DNA of 64,000 nucleotides from Gallionella sp. (GCA_028689145.1 JAQTWT010000001.1:310001-374000); one strand, 5' to 3'. Positions 47,339 to 61,383 are shown, counted from the stretch's first letter. Numbers and translations are program-made. Notes: generated by a model from the letters alone, not told the origin.

Positions 47339-47767
47339 ATGGGGTGCATCTTGCCATTTTCGAAAAAGTTGAGCGTTGGGAACAGAATCCTGGATTCTGA
47401 GCACGCAAAACTGCACAGCTTGATCAAAGAGGTTGACCGTGCGATTGCAGCACGGGACTTTGCCGCGCTCACAGAGATGGTGGAGCTGATTGAAGAGAAT
47501 TTATGCGTCTACTTTTCGGTGGAAGAAAAGATTGCACAGGCACTCAATTTTGATTTCTCACAACACAGGTTGGCGCATCAGGATTTATTGCGCGAGTTTC
47601 AGCGCATGAAAGACGAGATAACGGTTCAAAATGATGCGGTGCCTAAATCCGGCGAAAAGAGCTGCATCAAAAACTTGATGGATTGCCTGATTCTGCACGT
47701 TCAGGAGGATTCCAAACCGCTGAAAATCTTGCTGGATACTAATTTTTACGATTTCAAACCGAACTGA
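47339..47767 (+). CDS. Hemerythrin-like protein with altered metal ligands
   Basis: 142 residues of helical hemerythrin fold. The start SVGNRILDSEHAKLHSLI (H22) is typical, followed by E62/E63, H76 and H80 (SQHRLAH), and a final HVQED (H120, D124). The canonical first His of the HF..EE motif is Tyr58, and the spacing between the last His and Asp is one short. Family members bind O2, NO or iron at a di-iron site; here the site may be incomplete. The gene is divergent from the GGDEF gene (85 nt between the neighbouring reading frames), which suggests a shared control region. Confidence 0.75.
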   Translation: MGCILPFSKKLSVGNRILDSEHAKLHSLIKEVDRAIAARDFAALTEMVELIEENLCVYFSVEEKIAQALNFDFSQHRLAHQDLLREFQRMKDEITVQNDAVPKSGEKSCIKNLMDCLILHVQEDSKPLKILLDTNFYDFKPN

Positions 47768-47839
47768 ACTTTGCGCTTCTTCCGTTTTGGCAGGCCAAAA
47801 AATGCAACTATCCGGAGGTGAATCACATGCCTGCATTCG

Positions 47840-49399
47840 TCAGGCTCCGGCTTTATCCTCACTCTTGTTAGTCAACGCCAACAGCGCGCACAGGCCGCCC
47901 AGCAGCAGGTAGCCGCAGGCGAGGCTGTATACCAGCGACGGCATATCCGGCTGCCAGGGGAAAAAGATGCGGCCGTCGGCGTAGGGCGAATGGATCAGTC
48001 CGACCAGCGTCATCGCGGCGGCAATGGCGCAAATCAGCGCCGCCTGGCGCAGGCGGTGATCGATTATCCAGATCAGCCAGGTGGCCCACAGCATCGAGGT
48101 GATGATGAAGCCGTTGCCCAGCATGGTCAGCACCTGCAAGCCGCGCCGGGTTTGCTCATCCAGTGCGGCGACATCGATGTGCGCGGCACCGATCAGACCG
48201 CCCAGTTCGATATTGATCAGATAGGCCAGCGCCGGTATCAGCGCCAGCCCCAGTGCCTTGACGTGGCGCGGCCGGGTAATCAGCACCGCCTGCCCGCTCA
48301 TCTCCATACCGATAAACACCAGCACCGGCACTACCACCGATTCCGGCAGCGCGGCGATCAGCGCACCGATCAGACCGGTAGCGGCACCGATGCCGATGAA
48401 AAGTCCGGTCGCCAGCGTGTAGCCGGCGCGGCTACCCATGTCCTTGTAGGCGGGATGTCCGATATACGGCGTGTTCTGGATCACGCCGCCGCACAGCGCC
48501 GCAGCCAGCGTGGCACCGCCCTCGACCAGCAGGATCGAACGCGTGGCGTAACGATCACCGGCAACCGCCGCCGATTCGGTGTTGTCGATGCCGCCGATCA
48601 CCGTCGCTACCGCGACCGGAATCGCCAGCGGGATGTAATGCCAGGCAAGATTCAGCCCCTCGATAAAAGCCAGCGACGGCAGCGGCAGCATCAGTCCCGG
48701 CAACGCCTCGCCGACCGGCGAGAGCGGCGGCTGATAACCGAATTTGATCGCCACATGGTAGACCAGCAGACCCGCGATGACCGAGGCCACTACGGCGGGC
48801 ATCCGCCACGGAAGTTTTACCCCGCCGACCAGCACCAGCAACACCAGCCCCAGCGCAACCAGACCGCCGATGGGTTCGGCCAGTATTTTGGTGAATGAAA
48901 AAAACATGATCAGCGCGATTGCCGCAGCACTCAACGCGCCGAGCAATGCTGTACTCGGCAGCGCGCGGCGTATCGCCTCGCCGAAGAATGCCGCGACGAT
49001 TTTTGCCGCTCCCATGAGGAACAGCACCGCCATGCCCACCACCCAAGCCTGATGCGCGTCGTGGCTCAGCAGATAGGCTGGGCCGACCACGCCGAATGTC
49101 AGCGCAAACATCGACGGCGTATCGATGCCCAGCGGCATTGCGCAGACATCCTGGCGGCGCTCGCGGCGTGCCAGCCTGAATGCCAGCCAGGTATAGAGCA
49201 GATCGCCGACCAGCACCCCGAATGCCGTGCCCGGCACCATCTGTTTGAGCACGATATCCGCGGGCAGATGGAAGATGCCGATGAGTATGCCGCTCATGCC
49301 CGCCAGCAACGCGAGATTATCGATGCTGAGCGCGAAGAAACCGTTGATGTCGCCGCGCGCAAACCAGCGGTAGCGGAAATTGGCAGCGGAGGAGGGCAT
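47840..49399 (-). CDS. NCS2/xanthine-uracil-type permease
   Basis: About 519 residues with twelve or more membrane segments. Family features are RWFARGDINGFFALSIDNLA near the N-terminus, MPLGIDTPSMFALTFGV, and the acidic substrate-site motif GGIDNTESAAVAGDRY. An ATG at 49450 would add 17 residues; neither start has a clear ribosome site. Homologues move purines, pyrimidines or other solutes with cations; substrate unknown. Its 3' end faces the hemerythrin-like gene. Confidence 0.85.
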   Translation of the reverse strand: MPSSAANFRYRWFARGDINGFFALSIDNLALLAGMSGILIGIFHLPADIVLKQMVPGTAFGVLVGDLLYTWLAFRLARRERRQDVCAMPLGIDTPSMFALTFGVVGPAYLLSHDAHQAWVVGMAVLFLMGAAKIVAAFFGEAIRRALPSTALLGALSAAAIALIMFFSFTKILAEPIGGLVALGLVLLVLVGGVKLPWRMPAVVASVIAGLLVYHVAIKFGYQPPLSPVGEALPGLMLPLPSLAFIEGLNLAWHYIPLAIPVAVATVIGGIDNTESAAVAGDRYATRSILLVEGGATLAAALCGGVIQNTPYIGHPAYKDMGSRAGYTLATGLFIGIGAATGLIGALIAALPESVVVPVLVFIGMEMSGQAVLITRPRHVKALGLALIPALAYLINIELGGLIGAAHIDVAALDEQTRRGLQVLTMLGNGFIITSMLWATWLIWIIDHRLRQAALICAIAAAMTLVGLIHSPYADGRIFFPWQPDMPSLVYSLACGYLLLGGLCALLALTNKSEDKAGA

Positions 49400-49474
49400 G
49401 GTTGTTAGCGGGATAATTGGGTTAGGAACACCATATTTTGACGCACGCATTATGCTTTATCAAAGCACAAATGC

Positions 49475-49504
49475 AAAAGCCGCAGGTATCACCTGCGGCT
49501 TTTT
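49475..49504 (-). terminator. Rho-independent terminator downstream of hemE
   Basis: An inverted repeat AAAAGCCGCAGGT / ACCTGCGGCTTTT with a tiny loop, flanked by A and T runs, lies about 30 nt after the hemE stop and before the permease start on the minus strand. It would stop hemE transcripts from entering the permease gene. Confidence 0.75.
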
Positions 49505-49535
49505 AACTTTTGGGGTTCGTTCCTACAACAATTTC

Positions 49536-50600
49536 TTAATGATATTTCCTGCTTAATTCATGCACTGCCGCGACCAACGCAGCAGCATGTTCCGGGTTGG
49601 TATGTTGCGAGATGCCGTGGCCGAGGTTGAACACGTGGCCGCTGCCGTAACCGTAGCTGCCGAGCACGCGCTCAACCTCGGTGCGGATCGCTTCCGGCGA
49701 CGCGAACAATACCGCCGGGTCGATGTTGCCCTGCAGCGCGACCTTGTTGCCGACCTTCTGCCGGGCGATGCCGATGTCCATGGTCCAGTCCAGGCCGACC
49801 GCGTCGCAGCCGGTGTTGGCGATGCTTTCGATCCACAGGCCGCCGCCTTTGGTGAAGACGATGCTGGGGATGCGCACGCCGTCTTTTTCCTTGATCAGGC
49901 CGTCGATGATGCGGTGCGTGTAGGCCAGCGAGAATTCATGGAACGCCGCATGCGACAGTACGCCACCCCAGGAGTCGAACACCATCACCGCCTGCGCACC
50001 GGCTTCGATCTGCGCGTTCAGGTAGGCGATCACCGCCTGGGTGGTCACTTCGAGGATGTGGTGCATCAGCTTCGGCTCGTTGTACATCAGGGTTTTCACC
50101 TTGGCGTAATCGTCGCTGCCGCCGCCTTCAACCATGTAGCAGGACAGCGTGAACGGGCTGCCGGAAAAACCGATCAGCGGCACGCTGCCGTCCAGCGTCT
50201 TGCGGATCTGCGATACAGCATCGGTGACATATTTCAGGTCTTTGCCGATGTCCGGCACGCGCAGCGCCTTGATTGCCGCTTCGTCGCGCAGCGGGTGCTT
50301 AAACTTCGGGCCTTCGCCATCGGAAAAATACAGCCCCAGACCCATCGCGTCCGGCACGGTGAGGATATCGGAAAACAGGATCGCGGCATCCAGCGGGAAG
50401 CGCTCCAGCGGCTGCATCGTCACTTCTGTGGCGAAGTCAGGGTTCTTGCACAGACCGAGAAAACTTCCCGCGCGCTTGCGCGTGTCGCGGTATTCCGGCA
50501 GGTAGCGTCCGGCTTGGCGCATCATCCACAGCGGCGTGTAGTCGGTAGGCTGACGCAGCAGCGCGCGCAGGAAAGTGTCGTTTTTCAGTTTGAAGTTCAT
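49536..50600 (-). CDS. hemE: Uroporphyrinogen decarboxylase
   Basis: 354 residues. The enzyme decarboxylates uroporphyrinogen III to coproporphyrinogen III in haem synthesis. It shows the signature [16 protein letters not shown] near residue 22 and the second family motif [20 protein letters not shown], with the conserved Asp in [13 protein letters not shown]. Length is normal. A palindrome-like terminator follows, so it is probably a single transcription unit. Confidence 0.97.
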   Translation of the reverse strand: MNFKLKNDTFLRALLRQPTDYTPLWMMRQAGRYLPEYRDTRKRAGSFLGLCKNPDFATEVTMQPLERFPLDAAILFSDILTVPDAMGLGLYFSDGEGPKFKHPLRDEAAIKALRVPDIGKDLKYVTDAVSQIRKTLDGSVPLIGFSGSPFTLSCYMVEGGGSDDYAKVKTLMYNEPKLMHHILEVTTQAVIAYLNAQIEAGAQAVMVFDSWGGVLSHAAFHEFSLAYTHRIIDGLIKEKDGVRIPSIVFTKGGGLWIESIANTGCDAVGLDWTMDIGIARQKVGNKVALQGNIDPAVLFASPEAIRTEVERVLGSYGYGSGHVFNLGHGISQHTNPEHAAALVAAVHELSRKYH

Positions 50601-50767
50601 GTTTAACCTATATCAAAAATTCTATACTTAACAACTGTAGGGTGGGCTCTGCCCACCATGTTGGATTTAAGAAAAATCCGTTCGCCCTGAGCTTGTCGAA
50701 GGGCACTTGGTGAGTAGCCGGTGGTTCGACAGGCTCACCACGAACGGTTGAGCGAATATCACTGGGA
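50601..50767. other. Repeat-filled gap between gltD and hemE
   Basis: No gene. Holds a small hairpin GTAGGGTGGGCTCTGCCCACC (50637-50657) and a longer element (50680-50747) that starts GTTCGCCCTGAGCTTGTCGA and returns as TTCGACAGGCTCACCACGAA. Related pieces of the second type occur at 58463-58529 and 62121-62167. Confidence 0.7.
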
Positions 50768-52230
50768 TTAACGGGGCAATACGGTGCTGCCCATCAAAAA
50801 CTCATCTACCGCACGAGCGCACTGGCGGCCTTCGCGGATCGCCCATACCACCAGCGATTGGCCGCGGCGCATATCGCCCGCAGCGAACACTTTTTTCACG
50901 CTGGTCTGGTAACAGCTCGTGCCGTCGGTCGTCGCCTTGACGTTGCCGCGCGCGTCCTTGTCAACGCCGAACGCATCCAGCACTTGCTGCAGCGGGTTGG
51001 TGAAGCCCATCGCCAGAAATACCAGATCGGCTTTGAGTTCGAATTCGCTGCCCGGTATTTCGTTCAGCTTGCCGTCCTTGAATTCGACGCGCATGCACTT
51101 CAGCCCGGTGAGCTTGCCGTCCTTGCCGATGAATTCCTTGGTGGTGACCGCCCAGTCGCGGACGCAGCCTTCCTCGTGCGAGCTGGAAGTGCGCAGCTTG
51201 AGCGGCCAGTTCGGCCAGGTCAGCGGGCGGTTTTCCTGTTCCGGCGCGCGCGGCATTACTTCGATCTGGGTGACCGAGGCCGCGCCGTGACGGTTGGAAG
51301 TGCCCACGCAATCGGAGCCGGTATCGCCGCCGCCGATCACCACCACATGCTTGCCCTTGGCATTGATCGGGTTCTTTGTATCGCCCGCCACTTCCTTATT
51401 TTGCGGGATCAGAAATTCCAGCGCGTAATGCACGCCCTGCAAATCGCGGCCCGGCACCGGCAAGTCGCGCGGCTGTTCCGCACCGCCAGCCATGACCACG
51501 GCATCGAATTTATGCAGCAATTCCTTAGGCGCGACGGTCTTCTTCGCGTCGTTCGCAATCCCCTTGCCCGGCGCAACATTGCCAATGAAGGTGCAGGTCT
51601 GGAACTTCACGCCTTCCGCCTGCAACTGCGCCACGCGCCAGTCGATCAGGCGCTTGTCGAGTTTGAAATCGGGAATGCCGTAACGCAGCAGACCGCCGAC
51701 GCGGCTGTTCTTTTCAAACACCGTCACCGTATGCCCGGCGCGCGCCAGTTGCTGCGCAGCCGCCAACCCGGAGGGGCCGGAACCAACGATGGCGACCTTC
51801 TTGCCGGTTCTCTTGGCCGGCGGTTGCGGCACAACCCAGCCATTTTCGCCGCCCTTGTCGATGATTGCATGCTCGATGGACTTGATGCCCACCGCGTCGT
51901 TGTTGATGTTCAGCGTGCAGGCTGCCTCGCATGGCGCGGGGCAGATGCGCCCGGTGACTTCCGGGAAGTTGTTGGTGGAATGCAGCACTTCCAGCGCCTT
52001 TTTCCAGTCGCCGCGATACACCAGATCGTTCCAGTCCGGGATAATATTGTTGACCGGGCAGCCCGAGGTGCAGAACGGGATGCCGCAATCCATGCAGCGC
52101 GCGCCCTGCGTCTTGGCCTGTTTGTCGTTCAGGTGCGCGACGAACTCCTGATAATTCTTGACGCGTTTCGCTACCGGCAAATAGGCCTCGCCCAGCCGCT
52201 GAAACTCGATGAATCCGGTTGGCTTACCCA

Positions 52231-52231
<1 letters not shown>
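50768..52231 (-). CDS. gltD: Glutamate synthase small (beta) subunit
   Basis: 487 residues. An N-terminal Fe-S domain ([28 protein letters not shown]) is followed by an FAD fold ([17 protein letters not shown]) and an NADPH fold ([15 protein letters not shown]). The subunit feeds electrons from NADPH to the large subunit, which makes glutamate from glutamine and 2-oxoglutarate. ATG 52231 overlaps the gltB stop (TAATG), so the two are translated together. Confidence 0.96.
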
Positions 52232-56952
<4,721 letters not shown>

Positions 56953-57103
56953 GGAATTCCTTAATCAGTTCATTAAAGCAAAAAGCGGCTCAACATGCCG
57001 CCGCATCAAATACAAAAGCGAAAGGGCGCGAATCTTACATTGTCTCGGGGAGATGGGCAACCGCGAGGTTCTCCAAGGGGGTATTTAAAAGCCCGGTTTA
57101 TCG

Positions 57104-57131
57104 TTGTCAATTATTCCAATATGGGTATAAT
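57104..57131 (+). promoter_or_regulatory. Strong sigma-70 promoter for the HigBA-like pair
   Basis: TTGTCA (57104-57109), 16-nt spacer, perfect TATAAT (57126-57131). The ATG of the toxin-like gene begins at 57138, about where transcription should start, so the mRNA may be leaderless. Confidence 0.6.
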
Positions 57132-57137
57132 AAAAAG

Positions 57138-57503
57138 ATGAGCAGAGCAATCGTCAAGCCGCTGGAATGGGTTGCATCATCCAGAAAAGATTTGCTTTCC
57201 ATGCCGGAAGAGGTGGTCGATGTGTTCGGGTATGCGCTTCATCTGGCGCAGCATGGGGGAAAACACCCGCAGGCAAAACCGCTCAAAGGATTTGGTTCGG
57301 CTGGCGTGCTTGAAATCGTGGAGGATGACGACGGCAATACCTATCGGGCGGTTTATACCGTCAAGTTTGCCAATGCGGTCTATGTCCTGCATTGTTTTCA
57401 GAAGAAATCGAACAAGGGCATTGAAACACCCAAACAGGATATTGATTTGATCCGCGACAGATTGAAGCTCGCGGTGAAACATGCGGAAGGAGAAAAGAAA
57501 TGA
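57138..57503 (+). CDS. HigB/RelE-like toxin (Gp49 family)
   Basis: 121 residues. The pattern KPLEWVASSRKDLLSMPEEV, then HPQAKPLKGFG, YRAVYTVKFANAVYVLHCFQKKS and GIETPKQDIDLIRDRL is that of phage-Gp49/HigB-like toxins, which cleave mRNA on the ribosome. The toxin is upstream of its antitoxin, as in HigBA. It overlaps the antitoxin by four bases (ATGA). It is divergent from gltB and starts the accessory stretch. Confidence 0.88.
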   Translation: MSRAIVKPLEWVASSRKDLLSMPEEVVDVFGYALHLAQHGGKHPQAKPLKGFGSAGVLEIVEDDDGNTYRAVYTVKFANAVYVLHCFQKKSNKGIETPKQDIDLIRDRLKLAVKHAEGEKK

Positions 57504-57820
57504 GCGACATCCAGCGTGGTAGCACCAATGTATATGCCGATCTCGGCATGGCCGATGCCGAAGAAATGCTGGTCAAGGCACAACTGGCCAGCAAGATTGC
57601 AGGCATCATCAGGCAACGAAAATTAACGCAAACTCAGGCTGCCGAATTGTTGGGCATCACCCAGCCCAAACTGTCCGGATTGCTGCGCGGGCAGTTTCGC
57701 GGCATCTCGGAAACCAAGATGCTGGAATGCCTGACCCGTTTGGGACGTGATGTTCAGATTGTTGTTAAAGCGACTCCGCGCTCCCGTGCGGAAGGACATG
57801 TATCGGTTGTTTTTGCATAA
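57500..57820 (+). CDS. HigA/XRE-family antitoxin
   Basis: 106 residues. The N-terminal part leads to a helix-turn-helix: RKLTQTQAAELLGITQPKLS, then GLLRGQFRGISETKMLECLTRLG, the arrangement of HigA-type antitoxins. It should bind the toxin and repress the pair's promoter. The start overlaps the toxin stop. The C-terminal tail (ATPRSRAEGHVSVVFA) is unstructured-looking. Confidence 0.9.
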   Translation: MSDIQRGSTNVYADLGMADAEEMLVKAQLASKIAGIIRQRKLTQTQAAELLGITQPKLSGLLRGQFRGISETKMLECLTRLGRDVQIVVKATPRSRAEGHVSVVFA

Positions 57821-57861
57821 CCTGCCCAAGCCAGCCGATGACTCTGACGGCAGCGTAAACC

Positions 57862-58392
57862 ATGACCAACGAATCCGACAATAATCCGCGTGCGGCAAAA
57901 TGGCGCAACCGCGCCTTTAACGTGCTGCTGTTCTGCGTGTGCGTCGCCATCGTTCTGGGTATCCGCGCCTGGCAGAAACGCGATACGGTCAGCGGCCAGG
58001 CACCCGCCTTGCAGGGCATCACTCTTGCGGGCCAGAACTACAGCCTGCCCGCGCATCCCGGACATCCCGTGCTGGTACATTTCTGGGCGACCTGGTGTCC
58101 GGTCTGCCGCGCCGAGCAGGGCAGCATCGCCGCGATCGCCCATGACAATCCGAACGTCATCACCGTTGCGATGCAGAGCGGAAAATCGGAAGAAATCGCC
58201 AAATACATGAAGGAACAGGGGGTCGATTTTCCGGTGGTGAACGATGCGGACGGCAACCTTTCAAGCGCATGGGGCATCACCGGCGTACCCGCCAGCTTCA
58301 TCATTGCGCCGGATGGACAAATACGCTACGTCGAGGTCGGCTATACCACCGGGATCGGACTCAGGCTGCGGCTTTGGCTGGCGGGGAGATGA
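57862..58392 (+). CDS. Membrane-anchored thioredoxin-fold oxidoreductase
   Basis: 176 residues. A single N-terminal membrane segment (AFNVLLFCVCVAIVLGIRAW) anchors a periplasmic thioredoxin domain with active site WATWCPVCRAEQ and the cis-Pro loop GVPASFIIAPDG. This is the layout of TlpA/ScsD-like protein-disulfide reductases. No partner DsbD or cytochrome-maturation gene is adjacent, so the substrate is unknown. The start is 41 nt after the antitoxin stop with no clear ribosome site. Confidence 0.88.
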   Translation: MTNESDNNPRAAKWRNRAFNVLLFCVCVAIVLGIRAWQKRDTVSGQAPALQGITLAGQNYSLPAHPGHPVLVHFWATWCPVCRAEQGSIAAIAHDNPNVITVAMQSGKSEEIAKYMKEQGVDFPVVNDADGNLSSAWGITGVPASFIIAPDGQIRYVEVGYTTGIGLRLRLWLAGR

Positions 58393-58747
58393 GGAGGTAT
58401 GGTTCGAAAGAGCTGAAAATGAATTGCGAGGCTAGCCAAAATAATTCTCTAATAAAGTATCACGTTCGCCCTGAGGTATCGAAGGGTGAGCACAGCAAAC
58501 AAGGGGCTTCTATACCTCAGCCCGAACGGAAATGGAAAGATTATTCGTACCGGATCAATAGCTGCTTATCAGTGCCGGTAGATGGGTTGAGCGAAGCGAT
58601 ACCGAACAATTGCAACGATGCTGACCCGCTCTCTACTGCGATTGTTCGTTGCGATGCAGAACCACGTTAATTCCGTTTGAATCCGTGGCCTGAGCTAACC
58701 ATTTTATTGATGTCAACAAAATGGCCAATAATCCCAAATCAAGCAGC
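58393..58747. other. 355-nt gap: repeat fragments, no gene
   Basis: Contains an inverted element at 58463-58529 (CGTTCGCCCTGAGGTATCGA ... CCTCAGCCCGAACG) and a copy of the short motif TTGCAACGATGCTGACCC at 58610-58627. The open frames here only translate these repeats. Nothing else was recognised. Confidence 0.6.
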
Positions 58748-59134
58748 CTATTCCAGCGCCCCCTGCCAGAGCATGTCGTAACCCAATTCCTTGCTCTCGA
58801 CACACAGCTTGGCCAAGGCCGCGAATTTATCCTTGAATGCCTTGTCTGCGTGCGACCGTTCATGCTCCTCGAAAGACTTCCAGTACGTCACGATCGCAAT
58901 ATGTTTTTCCGCCGATCTCGAATCGCTTAACGAGCCTTCGTCCGAAACGAAGCCGGAGAATTCATAAACCTGGCCGGCAATGAAGCCGCCCTTGTCGCCG
59001 CCGTAAGTATCCTTTACCACATTGCACATCTCGGCCAATGCCACTTCGACATCTTCGAAAGCCACACCGGGTTTGATCGTGGCCGTATTGAAAAGCATCT
59101 TCGCCCCGAAAGGGATAGTGACAGGTGAAAACAT
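58748..59134 (-). CDS. Small protein, possibly dimeric alpha/beta-barrel (ABM-like)
   Basis: 128 residues, soluble, with no signal or membrane segment. A GGAGG ribosome site 8 nt before ATG 59134 makes it a credible gene. The segment HIAIVTYWKSFEEHERSHAD resembles the central part of antibiotic-biosynthesis-monooxygenase-like ferredoxin folds, in which a strand ending TYWKS is followed by an F-E-x-H helix. The N-terminal half is less typical. Function is not recognised; catalysis should not be assumed. It stands alone among repeat-rich gaps. Confidence 0.6.
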   Translation of the reverse strand: MFSPVTIPFGAKMLFNTATIKPGVAFEDVEVALAEMCNVVKDTYGGDKGGFIAGQVYEFSGFVSDEGSLSDSRSAEKHIAIVTYWKSFEEHERSHADKAFKDKFAALAKLCVESKELGYDMLWQGALE

Positions 59135-59411
59135 GATAAACCTCCAGTTGAAGTGAATCAGGTTAAAAGGAACCGCTCAAGCCAACCACATGCGTTGCAC
59201 TTTGTACCTATGCAGGCAATCCTTCAACCATTTTTCAATCAGTGTCATTGCAACACTGAATAGACTTCCGCAGCGCAAGAACAACGTGAAACCACGGTTT
59301 TCACACTACTGCTTCTGAAACCGTGGCTGTCCCTGAGGTTTCCCAATTTAAAAAATCATTGGGATGCTGAGCTAACTCCATTAGCTCTATTTTTTATCAG
59401 GGCGAACGGTG
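59135..59411. other. 277-nt gap with a hairpin and a repeat motif
   Basis: No gene. A 9-bp stem CCACGGTTT / AAACCGTGG (59292-59326) and a copy of the recurring short motif (ATTGGGATGCTGAGCT, 59354-59387) are visible. Confidence 0.5.
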
Positions 59412-59576
59412 TTACTCCTGCTTTTCAGTCTTGGCGGTAGGCGCGGATGGATGACGCACGACAAAGCGCGTACCGGTTTGTTTGGCGAGTTGACGCGCTT
59501 TCTCGGAAGCGCGCATCAATGCCTGCGGAGCCTTTTGCAGGTCGGGGTCTTTCAAATGCGAAACGGGGGCTTTCAT
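59412..59576 (-). CDS. 54-residue partner protein of the zeta-like kinase
   Basis: A small basic protein starting MKAPVSHLKDPDLQKAPQAL and ending TAKTEKQE. Its ATG overlaps the stop of the zeta-like gene (ATGA at 59573-59576), strongly suggesting co-translation. The middle (RASEKARQLAKQTGTRFVV) is a helix followed by a strand, like many small antitoxin or toxin-partner proteins. An antitoxin role is inferred from position only; no DNA-binding motif is visible. Confidence 0.65.
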   Translation of the reverse strand: MKAPVSHLKDPDLQKAPQALMRASEKARQLAKQTGTRFVVRHPSAPTAKTEKQE

Positions 59577-60103
59577 TTGTACTGCCTTTCATCAAGCAAC
59601 ACGGGAGGCGCGCCGGAATTATCGTACAGTTGCCAGCTATCCACCAGCAGCTTGTAGCGCTCAAAATTTGCAATGCCATGCGCAAAGCGGCGGCGAATAA
59701 CCTCTTCGGGGACATTATGGCCGCCCTGAATCACGCGCGTTGCGACACGCTCGATGGCGATCTCGACATCCGGCAAGGACAGGAAGACCAGCTTCACCGC
59801 GTAGCCCGATGAGCGCCAGGCTGGAATCATCTGCGCATAGGTCAGGCCGGAAAGCGTCGTCTCGAAAGAAAAGCTTTCGCCGTGCTTCACGTACTCCGCA
59901 ATCGTTTCCAGCATTATCCGCCCGGCTTTAAATGCTGCCACGTCGGGTGCGAAAGGCGACAACCCGGCGGCGATCAGATCGGCATTCACGAAGTTGGGCA
60001 ACTCCGCATCGGTCGGCAAGAACTCGCGCGCAAAGGTCGTCTTTCCCGCGCCGTTCGGGCCGGCAATGATGACGATACGTTTGTTGTGTGCCGAGGTACT
60101 CAT
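59573..60103 (-). CDS. Zeta-toxin-like P-loop kinase
   Basis: 176 residues. It has Walker A GPNGAGKTTFAREFLP near residue 14, the segment FVNADLIAAGLSPF typical of zeta-like kinases, a Glu-containing SFETTLSG and an Arg-rich lid (EEVIRRRFAHGIANFERY). Zeta toxins phosphorylate UDP-N-acetylglucosamine; many chromosomal relatives are uncharacterised, so the substrate is open. It is followed by a four-base-overlapping small gene. No epsilon-type antitoxin gene precedes it. Confidence 0.8.
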   Translation of the reverse strand: MSTSAHNKRIVIIAGPNGAGKTTFAREFLPTDAELPNFVNADLIAAGLSPFAPDVAAFKAGRIMLETIAEYVKHGESFSFETTLSGLTYAQMIPAWRSSGYAVKLVFLSLPDVEIAIERVATRVIQGGHNVPEEVIRRRFAHGIANFERYKLLVDSWQLYDNSGAPPVLLDERQYK

Positions 60104-60143
60104 GATTTCCTTCTAACACCAAACTATTGCGATGCTGATCCCA

Positions 60144-61352
60144 TTAGCTCCGCTTATGAGATCGATCAACAAATTTTCTATAATCTTCACCAATAAATCC
60201 TATAGGCCCCATTCCTGGTAAGAATTTATCTAGAAAGAAATCCGCTGCACTTACAAGAGTGCCAGTAATTGGTTCTAGAGAGCCTGCTCCCGTTGATGCA
60301 AGCCATCGCATCCCTTTCGCATTTTTTGTTTTTAACATCCCACCGAGTTTGTTCCTCCACCCGGATAGAAGCTCTTTAATTTCATCATCATCCAATTCCT
60401 TGGAGCTCTGAAGCCAGTCGCGAAAAGCATGAGCTTCATCACTATTTCTTAGTAGAAGTAATTCAGATACGTTAATTGATGACTGAGGTTCTAACGAAGG
60501 CACTTTCGCAATTTCGATGACTCTGGTTAGCTCAGGTCGAATATCGGATTGCGTATGAAGTCTTGAAAGAAAATCTAGGCGTCTTGCGATGATATTTGAC
60601 TGTGCTTCCGAAAGGCCTGCGGCAGCTTCAACAGCTCTCATTCTGAGAATTTGCAGGTTAGTGCCAGTAACCTCAAAAAAAGGTTTTTTAAACAAATCAT
60701 GCAGCTTTTCATTTGGGATATTTAGGATTCCTCCTAAATTTGTGTTGATTTGAAAAACTTCCCCATAAACTTCCTCAATTGAAATATGGAAATTCATAAC
60801 ATGAATTGGCAATTCTTTTTCTAGAGAATCGACGAATAATCCAATAAGCAAATCTTGCTTATGTTTTATATCAGTTCGAAATTCCTCACTTGCTCTAAGT
60901 ATGCTTCCATCAATAATTCGCATAGTCGGAAGAATAGCTGCGTGAATTTCCTTTATTTGTTTCTTGTTCACCTTTGCTAAGTTCTCGGCAGCTTCTAAAT
61001 CACGGGCTAGCCGAGCATCAATAGGAAGGTTTTCGGGGTGTTTTGGATCAACATAAATTGTTTCAAACCCAAATCTAAGCGGCTGATTCAAAGGTTTGTT
61101 GCTAAAGAAGCCGGGACTCTTGTAATCGTAAGTTGCTTGTGCACTCGGGCCGCCTCCAACAACGGCGATCTGCTTTTCTTCCAGTAAACGAAGAAATCCA
61201 CTTGCTCCAGTTGAGCGAATAAGCTCAGGAAGAATCGATGGATTTGCGATAAGGACACTATCAAAAAGCAATATAGCTTCCACAAACTTGCCAGCATCAA
61301 AGTGCCCATCGCTAGTGGTAAAACCATCGTATATTGTCCGGAATATTTTCAT
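60144..61352 (-). CDS. A+T-rich orphan protein of unknown function
   Basis: About 402 residues from ATG 61352. Not recognised. It has no signal peptide and no obvious catalytic motif. The first third (FVEAILLFDSVLIANPSILPELI) looks globular; the middle and end are helical and charged; a short hydrophobic stretch near the C-terminus (ITGTLVSAADFFLDKFLPGM) is the only membrane-like part. Codon use is visibly more A/T-rich than every neighbour, indicating recent transfer. Copies of the short motif GATTGCGATGCTGACCCC abut its 5' end and one lies beyond its 3' end. It sits between the zeta-like and VapC-like genes. Confidence 0.7.
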   Translation of the reverse strand: MKIFRTIYDGFTTSDGHFDAGKFVEAILLFDSVLIANPSILPELIRSTGASGFLRLLEEKQIAVVGGGPSAQATYDYKSPGFFSNKPLNQPLRFGFETIYVDPKHPENLPIDARLARDLEAAENLAKVNKKQIKEIHAAILPTMRIIDGSILRASEEFRTDIKHKQDLLIGLFVDSLEKELPIHVMNFHISIEEVYGEVFQINTNLGGILNIPNEKLHDLFKKPFFEVTGTNLQILRMRAVEAAAGLSEAQSNIIARRLDFLSRLHTQSDIRPELTRVIEIAKVPSLEPQSSINVSELLLLRNSDEAHAFRDWLQSSKELDDDEIKELLSGWRNKLGGMLKTKNAKGMRWLASTGAGSLEPITGTLVSAADFFLDKFLPGMGPIGFIGEDYRKFVDRSHKRS

Positions 61353-61383
61353 GTGCCACAAATCAAAGGGGTCAGCATCGCAA

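Noticed and set aside
47827-47868. 13-codon ORF with a good GGAGG site
   Set aside because: Very short, lies over the 3' end of the opposite permease gene, with no downstream gene it could lead.
58422-58670. Open frame in the gap after the thioredoxin-like gene
   Set aside because: Its translation is only that of the TTCGCCCTGAG repeat and the short GATGCTGACCC motif.
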